A DNA stretch of 64,000 nt from Adiantum capillus-veneris (lineage: Eukaryota; Streptophyta; Polypodiopsida; Polypodiales; Pteridaceae): assembly GCA_014529385.2 (NCBI GenBank), contig CM043953.1, positions 90,773,842 to 90,837,841 of the forward strand, written 5' to 3'. A program made the position numbers and the translations under genes. Numbering within the stretch: position 1 is the first letter of the stretch; each line of letters begins with the position of its first letter. Under the pieces are notes generated by a model that saw only the letters and a list, made by a program, of their open reading frames with translations, searched no databases and was not told the origin of the DNA. This document shows positions 1 to 11,178 of the stretch, in pieces.

Positions 1-302
1 TTGGAAAGTCAATTTAAAATAATAAGTGAAAAATGCCAAAAATAGGTAAAATAGGCTAAATGCATTGGAAAATTCCCCTGATGGAATCTGATGGAATCTG
101 ATGGATTCTGATGGGAATGCTTATGATCATGCTGTGTGCAACCAGAGGATATGCATCTACACTAAGTGACTGGGCATGCACGGTCTGCGAACACTCACAA
201 AAGTGCCAGATCACTTCTAAATCTAGACTGACTGGATTGACTGAACCCTTGTCATGTTGTAGCTTGTCCACGGACACATAGGGTTGGATGTGTCACGTGA
301 CA
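1..302 (-). repeat. Partial left (3') LTR
   Basis: Matches 3215-3498 almost base for base. The main difference is extra copies of a short ATGGAATCTG-type repeat near 80-115. It ends in ...CACGTGACA at 302. Homology starts at base 1, so the LTR continues to the left of the window. Confidence 0.85.
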
Positions 303-315
303 TCCCCTCCTTTTC
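303..315 (-). other. Polypurine tract
   Basis: On the minus strand this reads GAAAAGGAGGGGA directly before the LTR start TGTCACGTG. This is where plus-strand priming occurs in LTR retrotransposons. Confidence 0.75.
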
Positions 316-799
316 AAAGTGAGGTACTGGTACCGAACTGTATGGCGTCGAGGGAGATCGCCAATAGCATCCGGAATCCTGGAAGGGACTCTTCGCCAGC
401 CCACTCTGATGTGTGAGTCGTGCGGTACTTGAACTTCATAAAGGTCTGCAACGCTTGCTTCTTTGGGCTGCGCCGAAAGCGACACAAAGTCTTTTGTGGC
501 TCCTTCGATGCTTCAACTTCATCTAAAGTCATGCTTCTTTCTTCTTCAAGAATCTCCACAGCTGAAAATTCCTGAAACCACTTCCAACACAAAACCATGA
601 ACATACCTATTCCATGTAAAGTGAGTGGAAAAAATCTTGTCTTCCTCAAAGACTGTGCATGCAATGTAGATGAACAAAGAGACGGAGTGCCAAACCGTTC
701 ACCACACACACGCAAACAATGAGATCGAATCTTTCTCTTATGATCTAGAGCAATCAACCGTGGCAATTCACAACGGAAATGCCCATGCTTCATGCTCAT
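314..799 (-). pseudogene. Second part of the element's gag-like frame (frameshifted)
   Basis: An open frame of about 160 codons in a different frame from the upstream ORF (817-1638). The frame is already open a few codons before its first methionine, overlapping the end of the upstream ORF, which is what a single frameshift in one longer ORF would give. The protein is basic with a few hydrophobic stretches (around GIGMFMVLCWKW). No zinc knuckle, protease or polymerase motif is visible. The ORF ends at the polypurine tract, so it is the last coding segment of the element. Function not recognised. Confidence 0.45.
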
Positions 800-816
800 A
801 CTTTCATGTGCTCTTT

Positions 817-1638
817 CTACAATTGTGTCATGCCAAGAGACATGGAATGTGACTTCCTTGAATGCATACTTTTCAGCTTTTCATGAAAAATCCGCATACG
901 TCCATGCTCATTCATGAGTGAAACGTGCTCAACGTACAATATGTCATGCGTAGGAAAAGGGATCACATAAAGACGCGGACTAAAATACAGGAAACGATCA
1001 CGAATGAAACATTCGAACAATGTGTGCATATGAATTATGCGAACACATAATACTTCCTGTGAGGGTTCTTGAGACCTAGGCTCGAGAGCCAAGATCGGTT
1101 CTTCCCGAGGGGGTTCTTTGGACCTAGGCTGAAGAGCCAAGATTGATCCTTCGTGATTGAACGAATCTACAACGAGGTTAGCTTCGCTAGAAAAAGCATC
1201 AACTAACTCATCATCCTTGTGAACAATCACGTCTTCTTCATGCAAATCATCATGCTTGTGAGAAATCACATCTTGATCATGCAAATCATCATGCTTGTGA
1301 GAAATCACATCTTGATCATACAAATCATCATGCTTGTCATTGTCATCCAAATCATCATGCTTATCATTGTCAATCAATTCATCATGCTCATCATTATCAT
1401 TCAAATCATCATGCTTATCATCATGCACATCCTGTGTGTTATGCTTTGGAGAAGGAGAGACTGAGAGAGTCTCCTTTTCCCGAATCTCTTGCATTTGTGC
1501 CTGCACTTGAGAAAAGAGTCGCAAGAACTCTTTCATGTGTTGGTCGCTCTTTCCTTTGACTGCGGCTGCCATTCTTTCTTGGTGTTTGCGCTCCATTTCT
1601 GCTTTTCTTTCTGCGCGTCTGCGTTCCATTTCTGCCAT
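817..1638 (-). CDS. Gag-like ORF with coiled coil and acidic HDDL repeats
   Basis: 273 codons. Residues 1-55 are rich in Glu, Arg, Met and Gln with a heptad-like pattern (AEMERRRAERKAEMERKHQE), which suggests a coiled coil. Residues about 75-140 are tandem repeats built on HDDL/HDEL separated by aspartates. About 170-195 contains a duplicated PRSxEP motif. The C-terminal 70 residues are mixed and contain EHVSLMNEHGRMR. It lies where gag is expected, between the primer-binding site and the polypurine tract, but has no recognisable Retrotrans_gag domain or CCHC knuckle. Calling it gag rests on position and coiled coil only. A frameshift near 800-817 separates it from the next ORF. Confidence 0.5.
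   Translation of the reverse strand: MAEMERRRAERKAEMERKHQERMAAAVKGKSDQHMKEFLRLFSQVQAQMQEIREKETLSVSPSPKHNTQDVHDDKHDDLNDNDEHDELIDNDKHDDLDDNDKHDDLYDQDVISHKHDDLHDQDVISHKHDDLHEEDVIVHKDDELVDAFSSEANLVVDSFNHEGSILALQPRSKEPPREEPILALEPRSQEPSQEVLCVRIIHMHTLFECFIRDRFLYFSPRLYVIPFPTHDILYVEHVSLMNEHGRMRIFHEKLKSMHSRKSHSMSLGMTQL
1229..1430. repeat. Coding minisatellite (27 bp and 39 bp units)
   Basis: Two 39 bp units (CAAATCATCATGCTTGTGAG...) at about 1245-1322 are followed by about four 27 bp units starting CAAATCATCATGCTTxTCAT. All lengths are multiples of three, so the reading frame of the overlapping gag-like ORF is kept and HDDL repeats result. Confidence 0.85.
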
Positions 1639-2294
1639 TCTTTCTGCATTTCTTGCTCGCGTTCTAAATTCCTTTCCATAAACATCAGCTCCAACTCCTC
1701 CATAGGAGTTAGCGCAATCCTTGGCGTAGATGGGAAAGGGTGAGGGTTGGAAAAACCTCCTGGTGGAGAAAATTCTTATTCACCTCTCATGCTCATCACC
1801 TCCAAGCGAAGTATCCATTCCGCTTCGAGTGATGACCATTCTGAAGTCGTGGGTTCTTGTGGGTTCTTGTTGGCTTTGGTTCTTAAGTTTACGAGGAACT
1901 TGAGTTCTTGAGGGTCTTGGATTCTTGGGTGCTTGAGGGTCTTGAGGTTTTCTTTCACTTGCAAACCGTGTTTGAGAAGGATCTTCTCTTCACCCGAGTT
2001 CTACTCCTTTCTGCGGGCGCACCCCTTAGCGGCCTTGTGCTCACACCAAGGTTGCTTTTTCCCACCTCACGTCGATTGGCCGGCTGCTAAGTGCACCGTC
2101 CGCTCTTAATGAGTGAAAAGAGACACAAGGGGAGGCTGGACAAGCTTCTTTGCTGGGATTCCTGTCACTCTTCAAAAACACGATTAGGAATCGACACGCC
2201 CAAGCGAACTTGGGTTCGTGCGACCTCAACAAGCAAAAAAAATTTATTGTGATTCGTGTGGTTCTTTCCTTGAGTGATACAGAACACTGGCAAA
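1639..2294 (-). other. 5' leader of the LTR element
   Basis: Between the primer-binding site and the gag-like ORF. Only short overlapping frames are seen, with a direct repeat of GGGTTCTTGT near 1850-1870. No domain recognised. It may hold packaging and dimerisation signals, which is inference from position. Confidence 0.4.
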
Positions 2295-2306
2295 GCTCTG
2301 ATACCA
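2295..2306 (-). other. Primer-binding site (initiator Met-tRNA type)
   Basis: The minus strand reads TGGTATCAGAGC, the classical plant retrotransposon site complementary to the 3' end of initiator methionine tRNA. It lies next to the LTR end at 2309, leaving a 2 bp gap. Confidence 0.85.
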
Positions 2307-2308
2307 AT

Positions 2309-3498
2309 GTAAGGTGCAGCGGAATGAATGTTTGTGCTTTGCTCAAGATGAGTGCTCCGAGCTATGCTCAAGTTTCTTTTTGTTCTTATGGAAGGTAGAG
2401 CCTTCCGTTCTTAATGAGAGAGTGCTATGATCACAACATAGTGAATGGACACTGTGGTGAATGGACACTGCGTACAAGTGTATGAGACTAAGAGAAAGAG
2501 AGATACGACACCAGAGACATTGTAAAAGCCTCCTCCGAAGGGCCCCACTCTCGTCGGCAAGAGTGGTCTACTTATGATTTCACAATCTGGTACAAATGGA
2601 ATGCATGTGACTGATGCAAGTCTAGCCTATGTCGACGATGAAGACGGTGGTGACGAAGTTGACCTAAGGGCTGAAATCTCAATCTTGCTACTGCTGTCCA
2701 AAAACGCCATGGGCTGAAATCTGCTGCGGGTCCAAAAACGCTGATTTTTGGGGCTTTTTCTGTGGGTCTTTGTTGCTGAAATTCTGCAGGTTTAGGGCTG
2801 AAAACTGAGGTGTCATTAGGCTGAAAACTGATGGTCTTTCCGGGCTGAATCTGCTACACTTTAGGGCTGATCTTGCAGGTCTTCTAATGCTGAAAATCGC
2901 TGCATGTGTTGAGATCCAAAAACGCTAGGGAAGCTCGTCCAAAAACGCTAGGAAAGCTGATGTCAAAAACGCTAGCTTGTCTGCTTTCTGGCGATGGATG
3001 ATGATGCTGATGTAATCGCTAGTGGCTAGGAGGTATGGCGATGACTGCTGATGCAAAAACGCCAAGGCTGAGGCTTGCTTTCCAAAAAAACTGGGATGAG
3101 GGGGAATCTACTGCTTGGAGGGAATCCACCAAGGCTTGGTCTTGCTGAGAAGTTGCCTGCTGAGCTTGGCTCCTGTTGCCTCTTCTGCCACCCAATTTGC
3201 CCTACCTACTTTTGTTGGAAAGTCACTTAAAAATAATAAGTGAAAAATACCAAAACTAGGTAAAATAGGCTAAATGCACTGGAAAATTCCCCTGATGGAA
3301 TCTGATGGGAATGCTTATGATCATGCTGTGTGCAACCAGAGGATATGCATCTACACTAAGTGATTGGGCATACACGGTCTGCGAACAGACTCACAAAAGT
3401 GCCAGATCACTTCTAAATCTAGACTGACTGGATTGACTGAACCCTTGTCGTGTTGTAGCTTGTCCACGGACACATAGGGTTGGATGTGTCACGTGACA
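2309..3498 (-). repeat. Right (5') LTR
   Basis: Bounded by TG (2309) and CA (3498). Its outer 286 bp match window positions 1-302. The middle (about 2690-3100) contains many short repeats of AAAAACGCT and GGGCTGAAA, which inflate its length. No protein is encoded. Confidence 0.75.
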
Positions 3499-3501
3499 TC
3501 A

Positions 3502-4241
3502 GAAGACTCAATGGGAAAAAAATTTGCCTTTGGTGGAATTTGCCTACAACAACACGGTTCACTCTTCAACGGGAAAGGTACCATTTGAGATAATTGAAGG
3601 TGCTCAGAATGTTCCACCCTTTCTCAGCACTAAAGACAAGATATTTGAAGCAGACCAATACATGAGTGACTTGGACACTGCTATTGCCAAGGTTTGCGAG
3701 GCTTTAGAGAAGTCTCAAGAACGACATAAGAAGGCAGCAGATCGATATTGACGAGACAGGAAGACGATTGGGTGCTCTTACGTTTTGAGAAGGCACGCCT
3801 AAGAAAACGAAAGGGAAAGGAGCGGTTTTTTCCAAAGCTTAGCATGAGGTATTATGGCCATTTCCAGATTAAAGAAAAGATAAATGATGTCTCCTTTCAA
3901 CTTAGCTGTTCGATACTTGGAAGATTCACAATGCATTCCATGTGAGTCTCTTGAAACCTTTTAAAGGTGAGGTACCAGTTGATGGGGAGCCTGATGAGCA
4001 ACCCGAAGTGGAAGAGAGCGAGAAGATGCTCGTTCCTGAACAGATTTTGGCACACAAGGAAAGAAAGATGGAAGGTAAAGTGATTCGGCGGTTCTTAGTT
4101 AAATTCAAGAACTACCCAACATTAGATGCGAAGTGGATGAAGGAGGACCTAGCAGATACTCCTCAAAGTTTGGAACTTTACCTTGAAGCATTCGATTTGG
4201 CTACGTCTACTCCAATAGATCCCGTAGATCGGCAAGGTTGA
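3502..4241 (+). pseudogene. Integrase C-terminal region plus chromodomain (frameshifted)
   Basis: Three frames must be joined. 3502-3751 encodes the end of the integrase core (LPLVEFAYNNTVHSSTGKVP, then the EALEKSQERHKKAADRY helix). 3748-3945 encodes the GPY/F-type segment (DDWVLLRFEKARL, KGKERFFPKLSMRYYG). 3942-4241 encodes a chromodomain (PEQILAHKERK, VIRRFLVKFKNYP, DAKWMKEDL). Two frameshifts near 3750 and 3940 make it non-functional. The catalytic DDE triad would lie upstream and is absent. Confidence 0.85.
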
Positions 4242-4759
4242 ATCTGGTGCAGAGGGATTGCACAAGAGGGGAGTCACTCCACTCCTTTGTCACAGATTAC
4301 CTCGATTGAATAGTCACTGATGTCCCCTTTGGGTTTCAAGAATACTGCTGGGCTGACAGTATTTTGCTGTATGATTTTATGAAATGGAATTCTCGAAATT
4401 GAATATGAATGATTTGTACTCTCTTATCTGACTTGTTTGAGTGCAGGAACTAAAAGACGAAATGACTGCAGCATTTCGGTCTCATAGACATGATCGCAAT
4501 AAGGATTAGTTAATCTGGCATCAGTGAGGTCCGGGATGGATCTAGATGCGGTTACTAAATAGGTTGCTGGCAGTCATGGTCTGAGATTTGGAATGAATTT
4601 TTTTGTGATTAAAATGTCATGTGATGTCATGTGTAAGGATGTGATTGTCGTCTTTGTACAAGTGCTAGATGTGTCGTGTCTAGTGCGTCGATACTTAGAG
4701 TAAGTGTCTACTGAATTGGTTTATGGCCTCTATCTGTTTTGCAAGCTTACCATTCTTTC
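4242..4759 (+). other. Chromovirus 3' untranslated region
   Basis: Lies between the chromodomain stop and the polypurine tract. No open frame or clear repeat is seen. Its length is typical of the 3' UTR of this class of element. Confidence 0.5.
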
Positions 4760-4771
4760 AAGAGGGAAGTA

Positions 4772-5242
4772 TGTCACAAACTGATGACGTGGCATGACCC
4801 TACGGACAACTGGCTGCTGACGTGGACAGCATACGGACATGCTGACGTGGCACTCTACGGACGCCCGCTTTTTGCGCTGACATGCTGACATGGCAGCTAT
4901 ACGAAAATTCCGCAAATTGCATTGCTGCTTTTTGCTGGCAGATTTTGAGATTGAAGCTTTTGGAACTCAATTGCTTTTGAAATTAACGCTTTTGGGGCTC
5001 TGTTTTTAGTATCCCTTGTAATGTTTATAAGTGACCCAAGGGTCTCACTTCTCAGAGCATCTGGACGTAGAGTCTGAGAGCGAGCACCCCCGAGAGTTGT
5101 ACTTTGCTCGAAGGTTAATATAAAAAGAAATACCGAGGGGAGCCAGTCTTTCGGGCCAATCTCTCTCGGCACGGAACTACGTCGGGCCATGTCGACTCTT
5201 GAATTGTGAAGTGTTTTGAAGTATCTCTATTGTGTCGCAACA
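4772..5242 (+). repeat. Chromovirus 3' LTR
   Basis: Starts TGTCACAAACTG right after the purine tract and ends TGTGTCGCAACA at 5242, giving terminal TGT...ACA and 471 bp. The first 150 bp hold repeated TACGGAC and GCTGACGTGG motifs. There is no second copy in the window, so the right boundary rests on the terminal CA and lacks paired support. Confidence 0.65.
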
Positions 5243-5345
5243 GAATCTAGACTTGGGGCATCCAAGTTTGTTACATCCTTGTCCCCTTTATCCTAGTAGT
5301 AGCAGCGAAAAACTCCTCCAGAGTGGCTTCATGTCGAAGACTCTC

Positions 5346-5840
5346 TCAGAGTTTTTGCTGAGAAGTCTTAGGAAGAGCCTTCTGTATCCACTTCTTAACC
5401 ATAAACTCGCATAGTTGCTGGGGAAGCTTGGCGACCAAATACTTTGTTATGGTCATGAGTTCTGCAAAAGTCTCATTTGGCTGGAGCATTAGGTTGGCCA
5501 CCTCATCCAGAACCTTCTCTTGGAAGTCCCCTAGTCTAAAAGCTTCACAGAACTGCTTTCGTAATGTGGCCCAAGTCGTAAAGTGGTTCTTTGCAAACTG
5601 ACTGTACCATTTATCTGCTAAGCCATCCAAGGTTGATGGAAAGAGTACTAGGTAGGCGTCTTCTCTATTGAGGCCACGGCCCCTGCAGAGGGATACAAAT
5701 CTCTTAGCATGGTCGTCTCCATCTTTTGTGGAGAAACCTTTGAAAGTCGGGAACTTTATGTTCACCTTAGCCAGAACGCTTGTCAGCTCCTCCATGGCTA
5801 TCTGCTCGTGACCCTGTTGCTCAAGAGGTTGTTGTAACAC
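5346..5840 (-). pseudogene. Ty3/gypsy gag fragment
   Basis: About 164 codons with the Retrotrans_gag pattern: NIKFPTFKGFSTKDGDDHAK, a central LVLFPSTLDGLADKWYSQF and LRKQFCEAFRLGDFQEKV, then NETFAELMTITKYLV. Opposite strand to the chromovirus and downstream of its LTR, so it belongs to another element. No zinc knuckle, protease or LTR can be found around it, and the frame ends at a stop soon after the capsid-like part. It is read as a relic. Confidence 0.75.
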
Positions 5841-7236
5841 AGTGGGTGAGAACTGTAGTGGGGAAGGTGACTTGGGAGGTATAGAACTGGGTGAGGGAGT
5901 GGAGGTAGCCGCGTAAGAAGGTAGGGGTATGAAATAGAGTAAGAATTTCTTCTAATCTAAAGTTAGGCTGGTTGCCACACATAGCAATAATCAGCTTGAT
6001 GTCGAGGCACACTAAATAAGAAAAATAATCTAAATGGATAACTTAAAAATGTTATTGATTTCATGAGAATGTACCAGTAATGGCTTGCTTTTTGACACAG
6101 TTGATTCTGATAGGAGAGATACTTTTTGTTTATGGTACTAAAGCCTTAAACCTCCCGTGGAGGGTCTCATCAAGAGATGGCATTTACTGGGATTTTTTTA
6201 ATTAAAAAAATTGCCCCAATTACAAACAAGACTCTGCCCGATTTTGATCAAATTGCTTACATTGGTCTTTTAAACCTTGCTGTGGGGGCTGATGGACTAC
6301 TACTCGGCACAAAGGGTTGGCGCTTCCAATGGTAGTACTTCAGAGGACTCAGTAGGGGACTTTGTCGATCTTTGGATTGCCTCGTATGTGTCATGCAGTA
6401 ATCAGAAGCCCACCCAAGCTTTGGACATGATGACTTTTAACTTACTAAACACTAGTCCAGACTCCACTAGACCGGGGCGAGTGACTAGACCACTTGGCCA
6501 TGAGACGACTAGACCAGGACGAGAGACTAGACAAGAGACTAGACAAGTTGGTCAAGGACTAAGCTGGACTAGACCAAGCTAGACCAGACTAGTCGAGACC
6601 AACAGACTAGCACAGGCTTGAGCTTAAACACTCAGCTCCAAGCCCTGACTCAAGGGTACAATGGGGGTGTCGAGGCTCCAATGTGCAAGGACGGTGCACA
6701 CGTGTTGTGCATGAACTCGAGACTCCAAACGCTCGACCATACAAAGCAGATGATGATGATGATAATCCCACGTGTCAGGTGCAACGGAAGTGTCCAAATG
6801 TCGGGTCCCAAACCCTCACGGGCCCCCTTGCTCTGTTGCCAGAGCAAGTACTTGCTTTGTTACTTGCACAATGCTGATACAATGATGCTAAGTGTTGAGA
6901 TGTTGAGATGCTAATGGGTACTTGATGCTACTAATGCTGGGTACTCATGAGGTGTTAAGGGGTACTATGTAGATGCTTGATACTGTGTCGGCGATGACGA
7001 CGACGACGATGATAACGATGACGAGGCTAAGGATTGGATATTGGTACTGTTGTGGCTTGGTACTATGACGACGACGATGAGGCTATGGCTGAATACTATC
7101 GCCAAAGACGACGACAAGTTGAAAACTGAAAATGTTGGAGATGAAGATGGCTGAAATCTGAAAACACTGATCTGATCATCCGAAAACGTTGATCTGGTCT
7201 GAATATGAAAACGCTGATCTGATCTGAATCATTCAA

Positions 7237-7239
<3 letters not shown>
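5841..7239. other. Stretch without recognised gene
   Basis: Short frames only. It contains GACTAGAC-type repeats (6466-6612), a GAC/GAT trinucleotide-rich stretch (about 6985-7025) and repeats of GAAAACGCTGATCTG (about 7160-7230) before the GA microsatellite. No element ends or RNA gene seen. Confidence 0.5.
6466..6612. repeat. Short degenerate tandem repeats of ACTAGACC/GAGACTAGAC
   Basis: At least a dozen CTAG-centred units occur within 150 bp, irregularly spaced. This is low-complexity minisatellite-like DNA. Confidence 0.75.

Positions 7240-7325
<86 letters not shown>
7240..7325. repeat. (GA)43 microsatellite at 3' end of LINE A
   Basis: An uninterrupted GA tract immediately next to the AAATGAAATGAAATG end of LINE A. 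Read on the LINE strand, the element ends ...CATTTCATTT followed by (CT)n. Confidence 0.95.
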
Positions 7326-7328
<3 letters not shown>

Positions 7329-7524
7329 GAAATGAAATGTTATATTAACGTCTTCAAAAGGCCAAAGTGACCTATGAGACCAGAAAGTTACAATGCGGTG
7401 TATCTGATACAAAGTCAGATTAACAAAATAAATTAAACTAGGATAACAAAATATAAATACTGCGGGATCCTAAACTAAGCAGTACAATGTGAAGACAATA
7501 TGGGAGGGGAGTAGAGATCCATCT

Positions 7525-10500
7525 TCATCTGCACTCTGGACGACGAAAGAGTATGGCTTGAATCCTTTGCCGTAGCCTCCTTCGAAATTGTGTAGCTCCT
7601 CTCCTCCCTCAGGGTCGTCTAGATCTCCCTAGCTCCAATGCTCGGTCTATGAGAATGCCAGTAGTGCGGGTAGACCTCTCCACCGTCGCTGGTTGCTCCT
7701 CTGTCTGTTCTTCTGGGTGTACAGTATCTAGTGTAAAGAAATCTGTGATCTGTCTGTGGGGATGTTTCTCTTCACCTCTCCTTAGTAAGGTTCCTCTATG
7801 CTTGTGTAACTCAAGTAGATAAAGCCCAAGACATCTTTGGTCCTCGTAACTCATGACCCTAGATAGAGGCCCAAAACCTTCTCTGAATAGACAGTGAAAA
7901 CGACCTCATATCTCATAGTATATTGTGCAATGACATATGTAATGTACTTCTGTCTCTGGCTCTAGATGGCATAAGCGGCATATTCTGTTATCTGCCGGTG
8001 TCCCTCTGAATCTGCCAATCTCAATCTCGAGCTGATGTGAGGACGTGCGTATCTGGTCAATGGCACAACGCAAACCATGCGAAAGATGCGTGTCCATATA
8101 GCTAGGTCGAATCACAAACCCATCCCCCGTGAGGTGGAGAAGATGCTCTCTATAGAAAGCCATCTTTGTGCCCAACTCTTGTAACAGCTCTATCCATGTC
8201 CTTCTCGTGTCCAGTTGGATCAAATCCTGACGGATGAGTCTATTAATCTCTACCCGTGTCAGAGACCTCAAGGGTGCCTGAAGAGAGTATTGAAAAGGAG
8301 GCAACCTATCCATGGTGAAACCATGTGTCTGAAACCATGATGTCATCTGAGCATACCAGCATGATGTGTCCCCATTAAAAGCTAATTGTCTGGAGGACTC
8401 TAGAGCCACCCTGGCATATCTGTCTCTGGTAGTATCCCATAGACTGTGTACTAAGGAGACTGATCTTGTGAGCGCCTCAATCTCCATAGGGGGGGCAGCT
8501 AATTCCGCTCGAATGATATCATGCAGTATAGAAACCTTGGCTCTAATTAGCCGAGAGATCATAGATACCACGGGCTTCTCCATACGCCTCCACCCATCCT
8601 GGCCTATAGAAGGTCCCCAAACCTGCACCCCATATAACATAGTAGAGGCTACCAAAGTATCAAAGAGCCATAACTTTGTCCTAGGTTCCTGGAACTGAAC
8701 TTGTGAACACATCCTCTCCATTCCTCCCAGAGCCGCACCGGCTCTAGTTAGTCTAGTCTCTGCTGCTCTTCTCAAAGAAAATCTTGGCCCCGTGAAGACT
8801 ACCCCCAGGTAAGTGTATGCATTTGTATACTCCACAATCTCCTGACCATATTTGAAAGTAGGTACTGATCTCCTGACCCATTGCGGTGTGGTGTTAAACA
8901 CCATAACCTTTGTTTTACCTAGGTTTACACCCAGGCCACTATCCTCTGCAAAACTGCGTAGTGCGTCCAGATGTCGTTGCATACCTTCTGGTGAGTCAGA
9001 TATCAGTACAATATCATCAGCATAAAGCAACAATGGGATCCACGTCCCTGCCAGCTGGGCACCCCTGTCACCCTTTCTGTCAATGTAATCAGACACCTCA
9101 TCCACATACATACCGAATAGAGTAGGAGACAATGGGCAACCTTGTTTCACTCCAATAGTAGAGTGAACTAAATCAGATACCCCTTCTGGAGTGCGTACAT
9201 GTCCCACCACTGATTTGTACAAAGCCATTATCCCCCAAATTACCTCTATGGGCACCCCCATCTCTTGCAGTCTGCGCATCAATCGAGCCCTTGGTACCAT
9301 GTCAAATGCTTTGCGAAAATCCACAAAGATACAATAGATCCGTCTCCCATGTGCTCTGCCCTCCTCAATGATGGCCCTGAGTGTCAGAATATGATCAAGA
9401 GTGGAGAAACCCCTCCTGAAGCCGGCCTGACCCTTTGCTCGTACACCCTCGCCCTCTGCCCAGCTACTCAGGTGTTGCTCCTGAATAGATGCATACAGTC
9501 GTGCCAATGTGTGTCCAACCATAATAGTGCGGTAATTCCCAGGCTCTGTAGGGTCACCAGCCTTGAAGATGGGCACAATATTAGACAACCTCCAGGTCTC
9601 AGGTAATCCCTCACACATGGCACGATTGAACAACACTGCGAGAACCTCCATCAGCATATCCTTGGCATGTATAAAGTGCTCTGCTACTAGACCGTCATGA
9701 TCATATTCCTTCTAGGTCCTCATCCTGTCGATGGCCCTTCGTACCATCTCAAGCGTAAAGAAAGTGCTCGTAGTTGGGCAAGGATTGGTAGGGTCTGGAA
9801 GGGGTTACTGTCCCGGAACCGTATATAATGATGTCGCATATTGGCCCCACACATCAGGTGAAGTAATCACTGGGGGAGGAGAGTGCTCATGGAAGAGTCG
9901 CCATGCCTCTCCGGAGTCCCTACTCAAGAACATATGATATAAGTCTCGCTCCATCTGAGCTAGGTAAGCTCGCTTCTTCCGTCGCACAAGGCGTCGGAAA
10001 GCAATCCGAGACTGTTTGTAAGTGATGACTCCTAACAGAAGATCCCTTTGAAGCTGTGTCCTCATCTCTCTGCATTCCTCATCATACCAACTATTCTGTG
10101 GCATGCTCCCAGCATGTCGTCTCTTACCCGGCTGAGTGTGTGGATATGCCACTGATGCAGCCCCATGCAGTGTCTCAGTCAGTATATTGGTGCACTCCTC
10201 CACTGAGAGGCCTGTACCATTTCTGCCAGCTCTGCCTTCTAATAGACGGTCCCAGATCTCCTCTGTATAAACGAAATCAGTCTCTGGTGTAAATGTATAG
10301 CGGGTGTGTGGCCTGCCTCCTGATGTCTGGGTTGTACTATACTGAAATTTAACGGACAGTGTCAATAGAGCATGATCTATTGCTATGCCCACTGGTCTGG
10401 CTCCCACTGTGAAATCCTGAATGCAGGGGATAAAGCTCGGTTGTGTCATAACATAATCTATTGTACTAGCCCCATGTCTATGTGGAAAGCATGTGAAACC

Positions 10501-11148
10501 GACTGCTCCAAGAAATCGCTGTAAGCCATTAAGTATGGCTAATCCATGTGTGGTCGTCATTTCCATGAGGTATCTCCCATACTCCGTTTGCTCTCTGTCA
10601 TCTGAGCATCTGTCAAGCCCCAACTCACCCGCATCCAGCTCTCGAAGCACCTCATCTGAGGTGTCGTAGAAGACTGTCTGCGAGTTGCCCGTTCGGGCAT
10701 TGAAGTCCCCTAGGAGAATGATATCACCATCCCTTGAAAACTCCCAAATGTCATCATCTAGGATAGAGAAAGGCGACTGCCCTCTAGATGCGGCATACAT
10801 TGATGTACTGGGAGGAAAGTAACATATGGCAATATATAGGAATCGACCTGTGTCAGGTCTCAGTCTTACCCACATATATCTAGCATGATCATCTCTTCGT
10901 ACAATATGCAGTAATGGTTGTAGTTCCTCTCTGAATAGCACTGCTACTCCTCCTGAACCTCTACTCCCGTGCTCAGATCTCGCATTTGTCCTGTGAGTTG
11001 TTTCCCATCTGTATCCCACCACATGTGGCATTACCTGTCCAGGGGCCTGATGAGTCTCTGAGAAGAACACAATATCCTTGTCTTTGAAACTCTCCTCAAA
11101 TGCACCCACGTCCAACCTCATAGACCCATTACAGTTCCAGGTAGCCAT
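7525..11148 (-). pseudogene. LINE A ORF2 (endonuclease + reverse transcriptase) with four nonsense codons
   Basis: One frame runs from ATG (MATWNCNGS) to the PECR stop. The N-terminal APE-type endonuclease shows the asparagine start motif, SETHQAPGQ, GDFNART, STIDYV and the final D-H pair (IDHALLTL). The reverse transcriptase has FVDFRKAFD (motif A), GVKQGCPLSP (motif B) and YADD (motif C). A C-x2-C-x8-H-x4-C finger sits near the C-terminus (CRLC...HYICHC). Stops interrupt the frame at 9805 (TAA), 9712 (TAG), 7906 (TGA) and 7609 (TGA). The last two stand where CGA arginine codons are expected by comparison with LINE B, which fits CpG decay. There is no frameshift. Confidence 0.9.
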
Positions 11149-11178
11149 CTTCAGGGTGGTCCCATAGGTCTCGCACCG

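Larger units (their letters stand above)
1..3498 (-). mobile_element. Non-autonomous LTR retrotransposon (left LTR truncated by window edge)
   Basis: Positions 1-302 and about 3215-3498 are near-identical direct repeats. The right LTR reads from TGTAAGGTGCAG at 2309 to CACGTGACA at 3498 and is flanked on its inner side by GCTCTGATACCA (2295-2306), the complement of the standard plant primer-binding site TGGTATCAGAGC. A purine tract on the minus strand (303-315) abuts the inner edge of the left LTR. Together these fix a minus-strand orientation with an LTR of about 1.19 kb, of which only the last 302 bp of the left copy is in the window. The internal region of about 2 kb carries only a gag-like acidic ORF and no protease, reverse transcriptase or integrase, so it must be mobilised in trans. 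It sits inside a chromovirus remnant that resumes at 3499. Confidence 0.8.
3499..5242 (+). mobile_element. Ty3/gypsy chromovirus, 3' remnant
   Basis: Integrase C-terminus, GPY/F-like segment and chromodomain are followed by a 3' untranslated region, polypurine tract (AAGAGGGAAGTA, 4760-4771) and a 3' LTR at 4772-5242. The left side is cut off by the LTR element ending at 3498, so the 5' part lies outside the window. The chromodomain at the integrase end identifies the chromovirus lineage, which in other systems uses it to steer integration toward particular chromatin. Confidence 0.85.

Noticed and set aside
1-3498. Reading the direct repeats 1-302 and 3213-3498 as a complete LTR pair of about 290 bp
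   Set aside because: There is no primer-binding site next to 3213, whereas TGGTATCAGAGC lies at 2295-2306 directly beside a TG at 2309. The left copy starts at the window edge, so its apparent length is artificial. An LTR of about 1.19 kb fits all signals.
8366-9606. Plus-strand ORFs inside LINE A and B (for example 8366-8698, 13746-14009, 14521-14757)
   Set aside because: They are antisense shadows of ORF2, which has full domain evidence on the minus strand.
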